This document shows, piece by piece, positions 12,017-26,600 of a DNA stretch of 64,000 nucleotides. A program made the translations under genes and the position numbers. Source of the stretch: Glandiceps talaboti. Lineage: Eukaryota > Hemichordata > Enteropneusta > Spengelidae. The stretch is taken from positions 8,594,158 to 8,658,157 of the forward strand of contig NC_135567.1 of assembly GCF_964340395.1 (NCBI RefSeq). Direction: 5' to 3'. Below the pieces are notes generated by a model that was not told where the DNA came from, made no database searches, and was given only the letters and a program-made list of their open reading frames with translations. The first letter of the stretch is position 1, and every line of letters starts with the position of its first letter.

Positions 12017-15000
12017 ATGTGTATCTGTTCCCCAATGAAAGTAAAAAGTAATTGTTCAATTATTGAAGTCAGGTGTAAATGTTTCCTAAGCAAAGTAAAG
12101 TGTAACTGTTCCCCAATCAAAGATATGTATAACTGTTCCTCAATCAAAGTAAAGTGTAACTGTTCCCCAATCAAAGTAAAGTGTAACTGTTCCCCAATCA
12201 AAGATATGTATAACTGTTCACCAATCAAAGTAAAGTATAACTGTTCCTCAATCAAAGTAGAGTGTAACTGTTCCCCAATCAAAGTAGAGTGTAACTGTTC
12301 CACAATCAAAGTAAAGAGTAACTGTTCCACAATCAAAGTAAAGTGTAACTGTTCCCCATTCACAGTAATGTGTAACTGTACCCCAATCAAAGTAAAGTGT
12401 AACTGTTCCCCAATCAAAGTAATGTGTAACTGTTCCACAATCAAAGTAAAGTGTAACTATTCACCAATCAAAGTAAAGAGTAACTGTTCCCCAATCAAAG
12501 TAAAGAGTAACTGTTCCACAATCAAAGTAAAGTGTAACTGTTCCCCAATCAAAGTAAAGTATAACTGTTCCCCAATCAAAGTAAAGTGTAACTGTTCACC
12601 AATCAAAGTAAAGTGTAACTGTTCCCCAATCAAAGTAAAGTATAACTGTTCCCCAATCAAAGTAAAGTGTAACTGTTCACCAATCAAAGTAAAGTGTAAC
12701 TGTTCCCCAATCAAAGTAAATTGTAACTGTTCCCCAATCAAAGTAAAGTGTTACTGTTCACCAATCAAAGTAAAGTGTTACTGTTCCCCAATCAAAGTAA
12801 AGTGTAACTGTTCACCAATCAAAGTAATGTGTAACTGTTCCCCAATCAAAGTAAAGTGTAACTGTTCCCCAATCAAAGTAAAGTGTAACTGTTCCCCAAT
12901 CAAAGTAAAGTGTAACTGTTTCCCAATCAAAGAAAAGTGTAACTGTTCCCCAGTCAAAGTAAAGTGTAACTGTTCCACAATCAAAGTAAAGTGTAACTGT
13001 TCCCCAATCAAAGTAATGTGTAACTATTCAACAATCAAAGTAAAGCGTAACTGTTCCCTAATCAAAATAAAGAATAACTGTTCCACAATCACAGTAAAGT
13101 GTAACTGTTCCCCAATCAAAGTCAAGTGTAACTGTTCCCCATTCACAGTAAAGTGTAACTGTACCCCAATCAAAGTAATGTGTAACTGTTCCACAATCAA
13201 AGTAAAGTGTATCTGTTCCCTAATCAAAATAAAGTGTAAATGTTCCCTAATCAAAATAAATTGTAAATGTTCCAAAATCAAAGTAAAGAGTAACTGTTCC
13301 ACAATCAAAGTAAAGTGTAACTATTCACCAATCAAAGTAAAGTGTAACTGTTCCCTAATAAAAATAAAGTGAAACTGTTCCCCCATCAAAGTAAAGTGTA
13401 AGTGTTCCACAATCAAAGAAAAGCGTAACTGTTCCCCAATCAAAGTAAAGTGTAACTGTTCCACAATCAAAGTAAAGTGAAAATGTTTCCTTATCAAAGT
13501 AAAGTGCAACTGTTCCCTAATCAAAGTAAAGTGTAACTGTTCCCTAATCAAAGTAAAGTATAATTGTTCCACAATCAAAGTAAAGTGTAACTGTTCCACA
13601 ATCAAAGTAAAGAGTAACTGTTCCACAATCAAAGTAAAGTGAACTGTTCCATAATCAAAGTAAAGTGCAACTGTTTCCTTATCAAAGTAAAGTGCAACTG
13701 TTCCCTAATCAAAGTAAAGTGTAACTATTCACCAATCAAAGTAAAGTGTAAATGTTCCAAAATCAAAGTAAAGAGTAACTGTTCCCTAATCAAAGTAAGT
13801 GTAACTGTTCCACAATCAAAGTAAAGTGTAACTGTTCCACAATCAAAGGAAAGTATAACTGTTCTCCAATCAAAGTACAGTGTAACCTTCCCCAAATGAA
13901 AGTAAAGTGTAATTGTTCCATAATCAAAGTAATGTGTAACTGTTCCACAATCAAAGTAATGTGTAACTGTTCCACAATCAAAGTATAGTGTAACTATTCA
14001 CCAATCAAAGTAAAGTGTAACTGTTCCACAATCAAAATAAAGTGTAGCCGTTCCCCATCAAAGTAAAGTGCAACTGTTCACCAATCAAAGTAAAGTATAA
14101 CTGTTCCTCAATCAAAGTAGAGTGTAACTGTTCCCCAATCAAAGTAGAGTGTAACTGTTCCACAATCAAAGTAAAGAGTAACTGTTCCACAATCAAAGTA
14201 AAGTGTAACTGTTCCCCATTCACAGTAATGTGTAACTGTACCCCAATCAAAGTAAAGTGTAACTGTTCCCCAATCAAAGTAATGTGTAACTGTTCCACAA
14301 TCAAAGTAAAGTGTAACTATTCACCAATCAAAGTAAAGTGTATCTGTTCCCCAATCAAAGTAAAGTGTAACTGTTCCCCAATCAAAGTAAAGAGTAACTG
14401 TTCCACAATCAAAGTAAAGTGTAACTGTTCCCCAATCAAAGTAAAGTATAACTGTTCCCCAATCAAAGTAAAGTGTAACTGTTCACCAATCAAAGTAAAG
14501 TGTAACTGTTCCCCAATCAAAGTAAAGTATAACTGTTCCCCAATCAAAGTAAAGTGTAACTGTTCACCAATCAAAGTAAAGTGTAACTGTTCCCCAATCA
14601 AAGTAAATTGTAACTGTTCCCCAATCAAAGTAAAGTGTTACTGTTCACCAATCAAAGTAAAGTGTTACTGTTCCCCAATCAAAGTAAAGTGTAACTGTTC
14701 ACCAATCAAAGTAAAGTGTAACTGTTCCCCAATCAAAGTAAAGTGTAACTGTTCCCCAATCAAAGAAAAGTGTAACTGTTCCCCAGTCAAAGTAAAGTGT
14801 AACTGTTCCACAATCAAAGTAAAGTGTAACTGTTCCCCATTCAAAGTAATGTGTAACTATTCAACAATCAAAGTAAAGTGTAACTGTTCCCTAATCAAAA
14901 TAAAGAATAACTGTTCCTCAATCACAGTAAAGTGTAACTGTTCCCCAATCAAAGTCAAGTGTAACTGTTCCCCATTCACAGTAAAGTGTAACTGTACCCC

Positions 15001-17192
15001 AATCAAAGTAATGTGTAACTGTTCCCCATTCACAGTAAAGTGTAACTGTACCCCAATCAAAGTAATGTGTAACTGTTCCACAATCAAAGTAAAGTGTATC
15101 TGTTCCCTAATCAAAATAAAGTGTAAATGTTCCCTAATCAAAATAAATTGTAAATGTTCCAAAATCAAAGTAAAGAGTAACTGTTCCACAATCAAAGTAA
15201 AGTGTAACTATTCACCAATCAAAGTAAAGTGTAACTGTTCCCTAATAAAAATAAAGTGAAACTGTTCCCCCATCAAAGTAAAGTGTAAGTGTTCCACAAT
15301 CAAAGAAAAGCGTAACTGTTCCCCAATCAAAGTAAAGTGTAACTGTTCCACAATCAAAGTAAAGTGAAAATGTTTCCTTATCAAAGTAAAGTGCAACTGT
15401 TCCCAAATCAAAGTAAAGTGTAACTGTTCCCTAATCAAAGTAAAGTATAATTGTTCCACAATCAAAGTAAAGTGTAACTGTTCCACAATCAAAGTAAAGA
15501 GTAACTGTTCCACAATCAAAGTAAAGTGAACTGTTCCATAATCAAAGTAAAGTGTAACTATTCACCAATCAAAGTAAAGTGCAACTGTTTCCTTATCAAA
15601 GTAAAGTGCAACTGTTCCCTAATCAAAGTAAAGTGTAACTATTCACCAATCAAAGTAAAGTGTAAATGTTCCAAAATCAAAGTAAAGAGTAACTGTTCCC
15701 TAATCAAAGTAAGTGTAACTGTTCCACAATCAAAGTAAAGTGTAACTGTTCCACAATCAAAGGAAAGTATAACTGTTCTCCAATCAAAGTACAGTGTAAC
15801 CTTCCCCAAATGAAAGTAAAGTGTAATTGTTCCATAATCAAAGTAATATGTAACTGTTCCACAATCAAAGTAATGTGTAACTGTTCCACAATCAAAGTAT
15901 AGTGTAACTATTCACCAATCAAAGTAAAGTGTAACTGTTCCACAATCAAAATAAAGTGTAGCCGTTCCCCATCAAAGTAAAGTGCAACTGTTTCATAATC
16001 AAAGTAAAGTATAACTGTTCCCCAAACAATGTAAAGTATAACTGTTCCACAATCAAAGTAAAGTGTAACTGTTTCCTAATCAAAGTAAAGTGCAACTGTT
16101 CCCTAATCAAAGTAAAGTGCAAGTGTTCCCTAATCAAAGTAAAGTGTAACTGTTCCCCAATCAATGTAAAGTGTAACTGTTACCAAAAGAAAGTAAATGT
16201 AATATTCCTGAAGCCTTGCAATGTGTATCTGTTCCCCAATGAAAGTAAAAAGTAATTGTTCAATTATTGAAGTCAGGTGTAAATGTTTCCTAAGCAAAGT
16301 AAAGTGTAACTGTTCCCCAATCAAAGATATGTATAACTGTTCCTCAATCAAAGTAAAGTGTAACTGTTCCCCAATCAAAGTAAAGTGTAACTGTTCCCCA
16401 ATCAAAGATATGTATAACTGTTCACCAATCAAAGTAAAGTATAACTGTTCCTCAATCAAAGTAGAGTGTAACTGTTCCCCAATCAAAGTAGAGTGTAACT
16501 GTTCCACAATCAAAGTAAAGAGTAACTGTTCCACAATCAAAGTAAAGTGTAACTGTTCCCCATTCACAGTAATGTGTAACTGTACCCCAATCAAAGTAAA
16601 GTGTAACTGTTCCCCAATCAAAGTAATGTGTAACTGTTCCACAATCAAAGTAAAGTGTAACTATTCACCAATCAAAGTAAAGAGTAACTGTTCCCCAATC
16701 AAAGTAAAGAGTAACTGTTCCACAATCAAAGTAAAGTGTAACTGTTCCCCAATCAAAGTAAAGTATAACTGTTCCCCAATCAAAGTAAAGTGTAACTGTT
16801 CACCAATCAAAGTAAAGTGTAACTGTTCCCCAATCAAAGTAAAGTATAACTGTTCCCCAATCAAAGTAAAGTGTAACTGTTCACCAATCAAAGTAAAGTG
16901 TAACTGTTCCCCAATCAAAGTAAATTGTAACTGTTCCCCAATCAAAGTAAAGTGTTACTGTTCACCAATCAAAGTAAAGTGTTACTGTTCCCCAATCAAA
17001 GTAAAGTGTAACTGTTCACCAATCAAAGTAATGTGTAACTGTTCCCCAATCAAAGTAAAGTGTAACTGTTCCCCAATCAAAGTAAAGTGTAACTGTTCCC
17101 CAATCAAAGTAAAGTGTAACTGTTTCCCAATCAAAGAAAAGTGTAACTGTTCCCCAGTCAAAGTAAAGTGTAACTGTTCCACAATCAAGTAG
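12017..17192. repeat. 4,204-bp offset block duplication in the 27-bp array
   Basis: The sequence from about 11500 to 12990 recurs at about 15704 to 17190 with an offset of 4,204 bp. Both copies include the two landmarks and the following run of AGATATGTAT-type units. The second copy is cut at about 17187, where an abnormal unit (ATCAAGTAGAGTG) joins it to sequence equivalent to about 15575. This is a clear recombination-type junction. Confidence 0.85.
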
Positions 17193-20100
17193 AGTGTAAC
17201 TATTCACCAATCAAAGTAAAGTGCAACTGTTTCCTTATCAAAGTAAAGTGCAACTGTTCCCTAATCAAAGTAAAGTGTAACTATTCACCAATCAAAGTAA
17301 AGTGTAAATGTTCCAAAATCAAAGTAAAGAGTAACTGTTCCCTAATCAAAGTAAGTGTAACTGTTCCACAATCAAAGTAAAGTGTAACTGTTCCACAATC
17401 AAAGGAAAGTATAACTGTTCTCCAATCAAAGTACAGTGTAACCTTCCCCAAATGAAAGTAAAGTGTAATTGTTCCATAATCAAAGTAATGTGTAACTGTT
17501 CCACAATCAAAGTAATGTGTAACTGTTCCACAATCAAAGTATAGTGTAACTATTCACCAATCAAAGTAAAGTGTAACTGTTCCACAATCAAAATAAAGTG
17601 TAGCCGTTCCCCATCAAAGTAAAGTGCAACTGTTTCATAATCAAAGTAAAGTATAACTGTTCCCCAAACAATGTAAAGTATAACTGTTCCACAATCAAAG
17701 TAAAGTGTAACTGTTTCCTAATCAAAGTAAAGTGCAACTGTTCCCTAATCAAAGTAAAGTGCAAGTGTTCCCTAATCAAAGTAAAGTGTAACTGTTCCCC
17801 AATCAATGTAAAGTGTAACTGTTACCAAAAGAAAGTAAATGTAATATTCCTGAAGCCTTGCAATGTGTATCTGTTCCCCAATGAAAGTAAAAAGTAATTG
17901 TTCAATTATTGAAGTCAGGTGTAAATGTTTCCTAAGCAAAGTAAAGTGTAACTGTTCCCCAATCAAAGATATGTATAACTGTTCCTCAATCAAAGTAAAG
18001 TGTAACTGTTCCCCAATCAAAGTAAAGTGTAACTGTTCCCCAATCAAAGATATGTATAACTGTTCACCAATCAAAGTAAAGTATAACTGTTCCTCAATCA
18101 AAGTAGAGTGTAACTGTTCCTCAATCCAAGTAAAGTGTAACTGTTCCCCAATCAAAGTAAAGTGTAACTGTTCCCAATCAAAGATATGTATAACTGTTCC
18201 TCAATCAAAGTAAAGTGTAACTGTTCCCCAATCAAAGTAAAGTGTAACTGTTCCCCAATCAAAGATATGTATAACTGTTCCTCAATCAAAGTAAAGTGTA
18301 ACTGTTCCCCAACCAAAGTAAAGTGTAACTGTTCCCCAATCAAAGTATAGTGTAACTGTTCACCAATCAAAGTAATCTGTAACTGTTCCCTAATCAAAGT
18401 AAAGAGTACCTGTTCCCCAATCAAAGTAAAGAGTAACTGTTCCCCAATCAAAGTAAAGAGTAACTGTTCCCCAATCAAAGTAAAGATTAACTGTTCCCCA
18501 ATCAAAGTAAAGAGTAACTGTTCACCAATCAAAGTAAAGTGTAACTGTTCCCCAATCAAAGTAAAGTGTATCTGTTCCCCAATCAAAGTAAAGTGTAACT
18601 GTTCCCCAATCAAAGTAAAGAGTAACTGTTCCCCAATCAAAGTAAAGAGTAACTGTTCCACAATCAAAGTAAAGTGTAACTGTTCCCCAATCAAAGTAAA
18701 GTATAACTGTTCCCCAATCAAAGTAAAGTGTAACTGTTCACCAATCAAAGTAAAGTGTAACTGTTCCCCAATCAAAGTAAAGTATAACTGTTCCCCAATC
18801 AAAGTAAAGTGTAACTGTTCACCAATCAAAGTAAAGTGTAACTGTTCCCCAATCAAAGTAAATTGTAACTGTTCCCCAATCAAAGTAAATTGTTACTGTT
18901 CACCAATCAAAGTAAAGTGTTACTGTTCCCCAATCAAAGTAAAGTGTAACTGTTCACCAATCAAAGTAATGTGTAACTGTTCCCCAATCAAAGTAAAGTG
19001 TAACTGTTCCCCAATCAAAGTAAAGTGTAACTGTTCCCCAATCAAAGTAAAGTGTAACTGTTCCCCAATCAAAGAAAAGTGTAACTGTTCCCCAATCAAA
19101 GTAAAGTGTAACTGTTCCACAATCAAAGTAAAGTGTAACTGTTCCCCAATCAAAGTAATGTGTAACTATTCAACAATCAAAGTAAAGTGTAACTGTTCCC
19201 TAATCAAAATAAAGAATAACTGTTCCACAATCACAGTAAAGTGTAACTGTTCCCCAATCAAAGTCAAGTGTAACTGTTCCCCATTCACAGTAAAGTGTAA
19301 CTGTACCCCAATCAAAGTAATGTGTAACTGTTCCACAATCAAAGTAAAGTGTATCTGTTCCCTAATCAAAATAAAGTGTAAATGTTCCCTAATCAAAATA
19401 AATTGTAAATGTTTCCTAAGCAAAGTAAAGTGTAACTGTTCCCCAATCAAAGATATGTATAACTGTTCCTCAATCAAAGTAAAGTGTAACTGTTCCCCAA
19501 TCAAAGTAAAGTGTAACTGTTCCCCAATCAAAGATATGTATAACTGTTCACCAATCAAAGTAAAGTATAACTGTTCCTCAATCAAAGTAGAGTGTAACTG
19601 TTCCACAATCCAAGTAAAGTGTAACTGTTCCTCAATCCAAGTAAAGTGTAACTGTTCCCCAATCAAAGTAAAGTGTAACTGTTCCCAATCAAAGATATGT
19701 ATACCTGTTCCTCAATCAAAGTAAAGTGTAACTGTTCCCCAATCAAAGTAAAGTGTAACTGTTCCCCAATCAAAGATATGTATAACTGTTCCTCAATCAA
19801 AGTAAAGTGTAACTGTTCCCCAATCAAAGTAAAGAGTAACTGTTCCCCAATCAAAGTATAGTGTAACTGTTCACCAATCAAAGTAATCTGTAACTGTTCC
19901 CCAATCAAAGTAAAGAGTAACTGTTCCCCAATCAAAGTAAAGAGTAACTGTTCCCCAATCAAAGTAAAGAGTAACTGTTCCCCAATCAAAGTAAAGAGTA
20001 ACTGTTCACCAATCAAAGTAAAGTGTAACTGTTCCCCAATCAAAGTAAAGTGTAACTGTTTCCCAATCAAAGTAAAGAGTAACTGTTCCCCAATCAAAGT

Positions 20101-23100
20101 AAAGAGTAACTGTTCCCCAATCAAAGTAAAGTGTAACTGTTCCCCAATCAAAGTAAAGAGTAACTGTTCCCCAATCAAAGTAAAGAGTAACTGTTCCCCA
20201 ATCAAAGTAAAGTGTAACTGTTCCCCAATCAAAGTAAAGTGTAACTGTTCCCCAATCAAAGAAAAGTGTAACTGTTCCCCAATCAAAGTAAAGTGTAACT
20301 GTTCCACAATCAAAGTAAAGTGTAACTGTTCCCCAATCAAAGTAATGTGTAACTATTCAACAATCAAAGTAAAGTGTAACTGTTCCCTAATCAAAATAAA
20401 GAATAACTGTTCCACAATCACAGTAAAGTGTAACTGTTCCCCAATCAAAGTCAAGTGTAACTGTTCCCCATTCACAGTAAAGTGTAACTGTACCCCAATC
20501 AAAGTAATGTGTAACTGTTCCACAATCAAAGTAAAGTGTATCTGTTCCCTAATCAAAATAAAGTGTAAATGTTCCCTAATCAAAATAAATTGTAAATGTT
20601 CCAAAATCAAAGTAAAGAGTAACTGTTCCACAATCAAAGGAAAGTGTAACTATTCACCAATCAAAGTAAAGTGTAACTGTTCCCTAATCAAAATAAAGTG
20701 AAACTGTTCCCCCATCAAAGTAAAGTGTAAGTGTTCCACAATCAAAGAAAAGCGTAACTGTTCCCCAATCAAAGTAAAGTGTAACTGTTCCACAATCAAA
20801 GTAAAGTGAAAATGTTTCCTTATCAAAGTAAAGTGCAACTGTTCCCTAATCAAAGTAAAGTGTAACTGTTCCCCAATCAAAGTAAAGTGTAACTGTTCCC
20901 CAATCAAAGTATAGTGTAACTGTTCACCAATCAAAGTAATCTGTAACTGTTCCCTAATCAAAGTAAAGAGTAACTGTTCCCCAATCAAAGTAAAGAGTAA
21001 CTGTTCCCCAATCAAAGTAAAGATTAACTGTTCCCCAATCAAAGTAAAGAGTAACTGTTCACCAATCAAAGTAAAGTGTAACTGTTCCCCAATCAAAGTA
21101 AAGAGTAACTGTTCCCTAATCAAAGTAAGTGTAACTGTTCCACAATCAAAGTAAAGTGTAACTGTTCCACAATCAAAGGAAAGTATAACTGTTCTCCAAT
21201 CAAAGTACAGTGTAACCTTCCCCAAATGAAAGTAAAGTGTAATTGTTCCATAATCAAAATAATGTGTAACTGTTCCACAATCAAAGTAATGTGTAACTGT
21301 TCCACAATCAAAGTATAGTGTAACTATTCACCAATCAAAGTAAAGTGTAACTGTTCCACAATCAAAATAAAGTGTAGCCGTTCCCCATCAAAGTAAAGTG
21401 CAACTGTTTCATAATCAAAGTAAAGTATAACTGTTCCCCAAACAATGTAAAGTATAACTGTTCCACAATCAAAGTAAAGTGTAACTGTTTCCTAATCAAA
21501 GTAAAGTGCAACTGTTCCCTAATCAAAGTAAAGTGCAAGTGTTCCCTAATCAAAGTAAAGTGTAACTGTTCCCCAATCAATGTAAAGTGTAACTGTTACC
21601 AAAAGAAAGTAAATGTAATATTCCTGAAGCCTTGCAATGTGTATCTGTTCCCCAATGAAAGTAAAAAGTAATTGTTCAATTATTGAAGTCAGGTGTAAAT
21701 GTTTCCATGCAAAGTAAAGTGTAACTGTTCCCCAATCAAAGATATGTATAACTGTTCCTCAATCAAAGTAAAGTGTAACTGTTCCCCAATCAAAGTAAAG
21801 TGTAACTGTTCCCCAATCAAAGATATGTATAACTGTTCACCAATCAAAGTAAAGTATAACTGTTCCTCAATCAAAGTAGAGTGTAACTGTTCCCCAATCA
21901 AAGTAGAGTGTAACTGTTCCACAATCAAAGTAAAGAGTAACTGTTCCACAATCAAAGTAAAGTGTAACTGTTCCCCATTCACAGTAATGTGTAACTGTAC
22001 CCCAATCAAAGTAAAGTGTAACTGTTCCCCAATCAAAGTAATGTGTAACTGTTCCACAATCAAAGTAAAGTGTAACTATTCACCAATCAAAGTAAAGTGT
22101 ATCTGTTCCCCAATCAAAGTAAAGTGTAACTGTTCCCCAATCAAAGTAAAGAGTAACTGTTCCACAATCAAAGTAAAGTGTAACTGTTCCCCAATCAAAG
22201 TAAAGTATAACTGTTCCCCAATCAAAGTAAAGTGTAACTGTTCACCAATCAAAGTAAAGTGTAACTGTTCCCCAATCAAAGTAAAGTATAACTGTTCCCC
22301 AATCAAAGTAAAGTGTAACTGTTCACCAATCAAAGTAAAGTGTAACTGTTCCCCAATCAAAGTAAATTGTAACTGTTCCCCAATCAAAGTAAAGTGTTAC
22401 TGTTCACCAATCAAAGTAAAGTGTTACTGTTCCCCAATCAAAGTAAAGTGTAACTGTTCACCAATCAAAGTAAAGTGTAACTGTTCCCCAATCAAAGTAA
22501 AGTGTAACTGTTCCCCAATCAAAGAAAAGTGTAACTGTTCCCCAGTCAAAGTAAAGTGTAACTGTTCCACAATCAAAGTAAAGTGTAACTGTTCCCCATT
22601 CAAAGTAATGTGTAACTATTCAACAATCAAAGTAAAGTGTAACTGTTCCCTAATCAAAATAAAGAATAACTGTTCCTCAATCACAGTAAAGTGTAACTGT
22701 TCCCCAATCAAAGTCAAGTGTAACTGTTCCCCATTCACAGTAAAGTGTAACTGTACCCCAATCAAAGTAATGTGTAACTGTTCCCCATTCACAGTAAAGT
22801 GTAACTGTACCCCAATCAAAGTAATGTGTAACTGTTCCACAATCAAAGTAAAGTGTATCTGTTCCCTAATCAAAATAAAGTGTAAATGTTCCCTAATCAA
22901 AATAAATTGTAAATGTTCCAAAATCAAAGTAAAGAGTAACTGTTCCACAATCAAAGTAAAGTGTAACTATTCACCAATCAAAGTAAAGTGTAACTGTTCC
23001 CTAATAAAAATAAAGTGAAACTGTTCCCCCATCAAAGTAAAGTGTAAGTGTTCCACAATCAAAGAAAAGCGTAACTGTTCCCCAATCAAAGTAAAGTGTA

Positions 23101-23627
23101 ACTGTTCCACAATCAAAGTAAAGTGAAAATGTTTCCTTATCAAAGTAAAGTGCAACTGTTCCCAAATCAAAGTAAAGTGTAACTGTTCCCTAATCAAAGT
23201 AAAGTATAATTGTTCCACAATCAAAGTAAAGTGTAACTGTTCCACAATCAAAGTAAAGAGTAACTGTTCCACAATCAAAGTAAAGTGAACTGTTCCATAA
23301 TCAAAGTAAAGTGTAACTATTCACCAATCAAAGTAAAGTGCAACTGTTTCCTTATCAAAGTAAAGTGCAACTGTTCACCAATCAAAGTAAAGTGTAAATG
23401 TTCCAAAATCAAAGTAAAGAGTAACTGTTCCCTAATCAAAGTAAGTGTAACTGTTCCACAATCAAAGTAAAGTGTAACTGTTCCACAATCAAAGGAAAGT
23501 ATAACTGTTCTCCAATCAAAGTACAGTGTAACCTTCCCCAAATGAAAGTAAAGTGTAATTGTTCCATAATCAAAGTAATGTGTAACTGTTCCACAATCAA
23601 AGTAATGTGTAACTGTTCCACAATCAA
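13790..23627. repeat. ~7.7-kb offset copy of a 27-bp-array block
   Basis: The stretch around 14317-15519 matches 22076-23278 with an offset of 7,759 bp, including the distinctive double CATTCACAGTAAAG ... GTACCCCAATC pair near 14970-15060 and 22729-22819. Landmark 1 at 15792 and 23524 has an offset of 7,732 bp, again one 27-bp unit different. This places non-adjacent blocks in one copy family and shows that the array is a mosaic rather than a simple linear ladder. Confidence 0.8.
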
Positions 23628-26600
23628 AGTATAGTGTAACTATTCACCAATCAAAGTAAAGTGTAACTGTTCCACAATCAAAATAAAGTGTAGCCGTTCC
23701 CCATCAAAGTAAAGTGCAACTGTTTCATAATCAAAGTAAAGTATAACTGTTCCCCAAACAATGTAAAGTATAACTGTTCCACAATCAAAGTAAAGTGTAA
23801 CTGTTTCCTAATCAAAGTAAAGTGCAACTGTTCCCTAATCAAAGTAAAGTGCAAGTGTTCCCTAATCAAAGTAAAGTGTAACTGTTCCCCAATCAATGTA
23901 AAGTGTAACTGTTACCAAAAGAAAGTAAATGTAATATTCCTGAAGCCTTGCAATGTGTATCTGTTCCCCAATGAAAGTAAAAAGTAATTGTTCAATTATT
24001 GAAGTCAGGTGTAAATGTTTCCTAAGCAAAGTAAAGTGTAACTGTTCCCCAATCAAAGATATGTATAACTGTTCCTCAATCAAAGTAAAGTGTAACTGTT
24101 CCCCAATCAAAGTAAAGTGTAACTGTTCCCCAATCAAAGATATGTATAACTGTTCACCAATCAAAGTAAAGTATAACTGTTCCTCAATCAAAGTAGAGTG
24201 TAACTGTTCCTCAATCCAAGTAAAGTGTAACTGTTCCCCAATCAAAGTAAAGTGTAACTGTTCCCAATCAAAGATATGTATAACTGTTCCTCAATCAAAG
24301 TAAAGTGTAACTGTTCCCCAATCAAAGTAAAGTGTAACTGTTCCCCAATCAAAGATATGTATAACTGTTCCTCAATCAAAGTAAAGTGTAACTGTTCCCC
24401 AATCAAAGTAAAGTGTAACTGTTCCCCAATCAAAGTATAGTGTAACTGTTCACCAATCAAAGTAATCTGTAACTGTTCCCTAATCAAAGTAAAGAGTAAC
24501 TGTTCCCCAATCAAAGTAAAGAGTAAGTGTTCCCCAATCAAAGTAAAGATTAACTGTTCCCCAATCAAAGTAAAGAGTAACTGTTCACCAATCAAAGTAA
24601 AGTGTAACTGTTCCCCAATCAAAGTAAAGTGTATCTGTTCCCCAATCAAAGTAAAGTGTAACTGTTCCCCAATCAAAGTAAAGAGTAACTGTTCCCCAAT
24701 CAAAGTAAAGAGTAACTGTTCCACAATCAAAGTAAAGTGTAACTGTTCCCCAATCAAAGTAAAGTATAACTGTTCCCCAATCAAAGTAAAGTGTAACTGT
24801 TCACCAATCAAAGTAAAGTGTAACTGTTCCCCAATCAAAGTAAAGTATAACTGTTCCCCAATCAAAGTAAAGTGTAACTGTTCACCAATCAAAGTAAAGT
24901 GTAACTGTTCCCCAATCAAAGTAAATTGTAACTGTTCCCCAATCAAAGTAAAGTGTTACTGTTCACCAATCAAAGTAAAGTGTTACTGTTCCCCAATCAA
25001 AGTAAAGTGTAACTGTTCACCAATCAAAGTAAAGTGTAACTGTTCCCCAATCAAAGTAAAGTGTAACTGTTCCCCAATCAAAGTAAAGTGTAACTGTTCC
25101 CCAATCAAAGAAAAGTGTAACTGTTCCCCAATCAAAGTAAAGTGTAACTGTTCCACAATCAAAGTAAAGTGTAACTGTTCCCCAATCAAAGTAATGTGTA
25201 ACTATTCAACAATCAAAGTAAAGTGTAACTGTTCCCTAATCAAAATAAAGAATAACTGTTCCACAATCACAGTAAAGTGTAACTGTTCCCCAATCAAAGT
25301 CAAGTGTAACTGTTCCCCATTCACAGTAAAGTGTAACTGTACCCCAATCAAAGTAATGTGTAACTGTTCCACAATCAAAGTAAAGTGTATCTGTTCCCTA
25401 ATCAAAATAAAGTGTAAATGTTCCCTAATCAAAATAAATTGTAAATGTTTCCTAAGCAAAGTAAAGTGTAACTGTTCCCCAATCAAAGATATGTATAACT
25501 GTTCCTCAATCAAAGTAAAGTGTAACTGTTCCCCAATCAAAGTAAAGTGTAACTGTTCCCCAATCAAAGATATGTATAACTGTTCACCAATCAAAGTAAA
25601 GTATAACTGTTCCTCAATCAAAGTAGAGTGTAACTGTTCCACAATCCAAGTAAAGTGTAACTGTTCCTCAATCCAAGTAAAGTGTAACTGTTCCCCAATC
25701 AAAGTAAAGTGTAACTGTTCCCAATCAAAGATATGTATACCTGTTCCTCAATCAAAGTAAAGTGTAACTGTTCCCCAATCAAAGTAAAGTGTAACTGTTC
25801 CCCAATCAAAGATATGTATAACTGTTCCTCAATCAAAGTAAAGTGTAACTGTTCCCCAATCAAAGTAAAGTGTAACTGTTCCCCAATCAAAGTATAGTGT
25901 AACTGTTCACCAATCAAAGTAATCTGTAACTGTTCCCTAATCAAAGTAAAGAGTAACTGTTCCCCAATCAAAGTAAAGAGTAACTGTTCCCCAATCAAAG
26001 TAAAGAGTAACTGTTCCCCAATCAAAGTAAAGATTAACTGTTCCCCAATCAAAGTAAAGAGTAACTGTTCACCAATCAAAGTAAAGTGTAACTGTTCCCC
26101 AATCAAAGTAAAGTGTAACTGTTTCCCAATCAAAGTAAAGAGTAACTGTTCCCCAATCAAAGTAAAGAGTAACTGTTCCCCAATCAAAGTAAAGTGTAAC
26201 TGTTCCCCAATCAAAGTAAAGAGTAACTGTTCCCCAATCAAAGTAAAGAGTAACTGTTCCCCAATCAAAGTAAAGTGTAACTGTTCCCCAATCAAAGTAA
26301 AGTGTATCTGTTCCCCAATCAAAGTAAAGAGTAACTGTTCCCCAATCAAAGTAAAGAGTAACTGTTCCCCAATCAAAGTAAAGAGTAACTGTTCACCAAT
26401 CAAAGTAAAGAGTAACTGTTCACCAATCAAAGTAAAGTGTAACTGTTCCCCAATCAAAGTAAAGTGTAACTGTTCCCCAATCAAAGTAAAGAGTAACTGT
26501 TCCCCAATCAAAGTAAAGAGTAACTGTTCCCCAATCAAAGTAAAGTGTAACTGTTCACCAATCAAAGTAAAGTGTAACTGTTCCCCAATCAATGTAAAGT

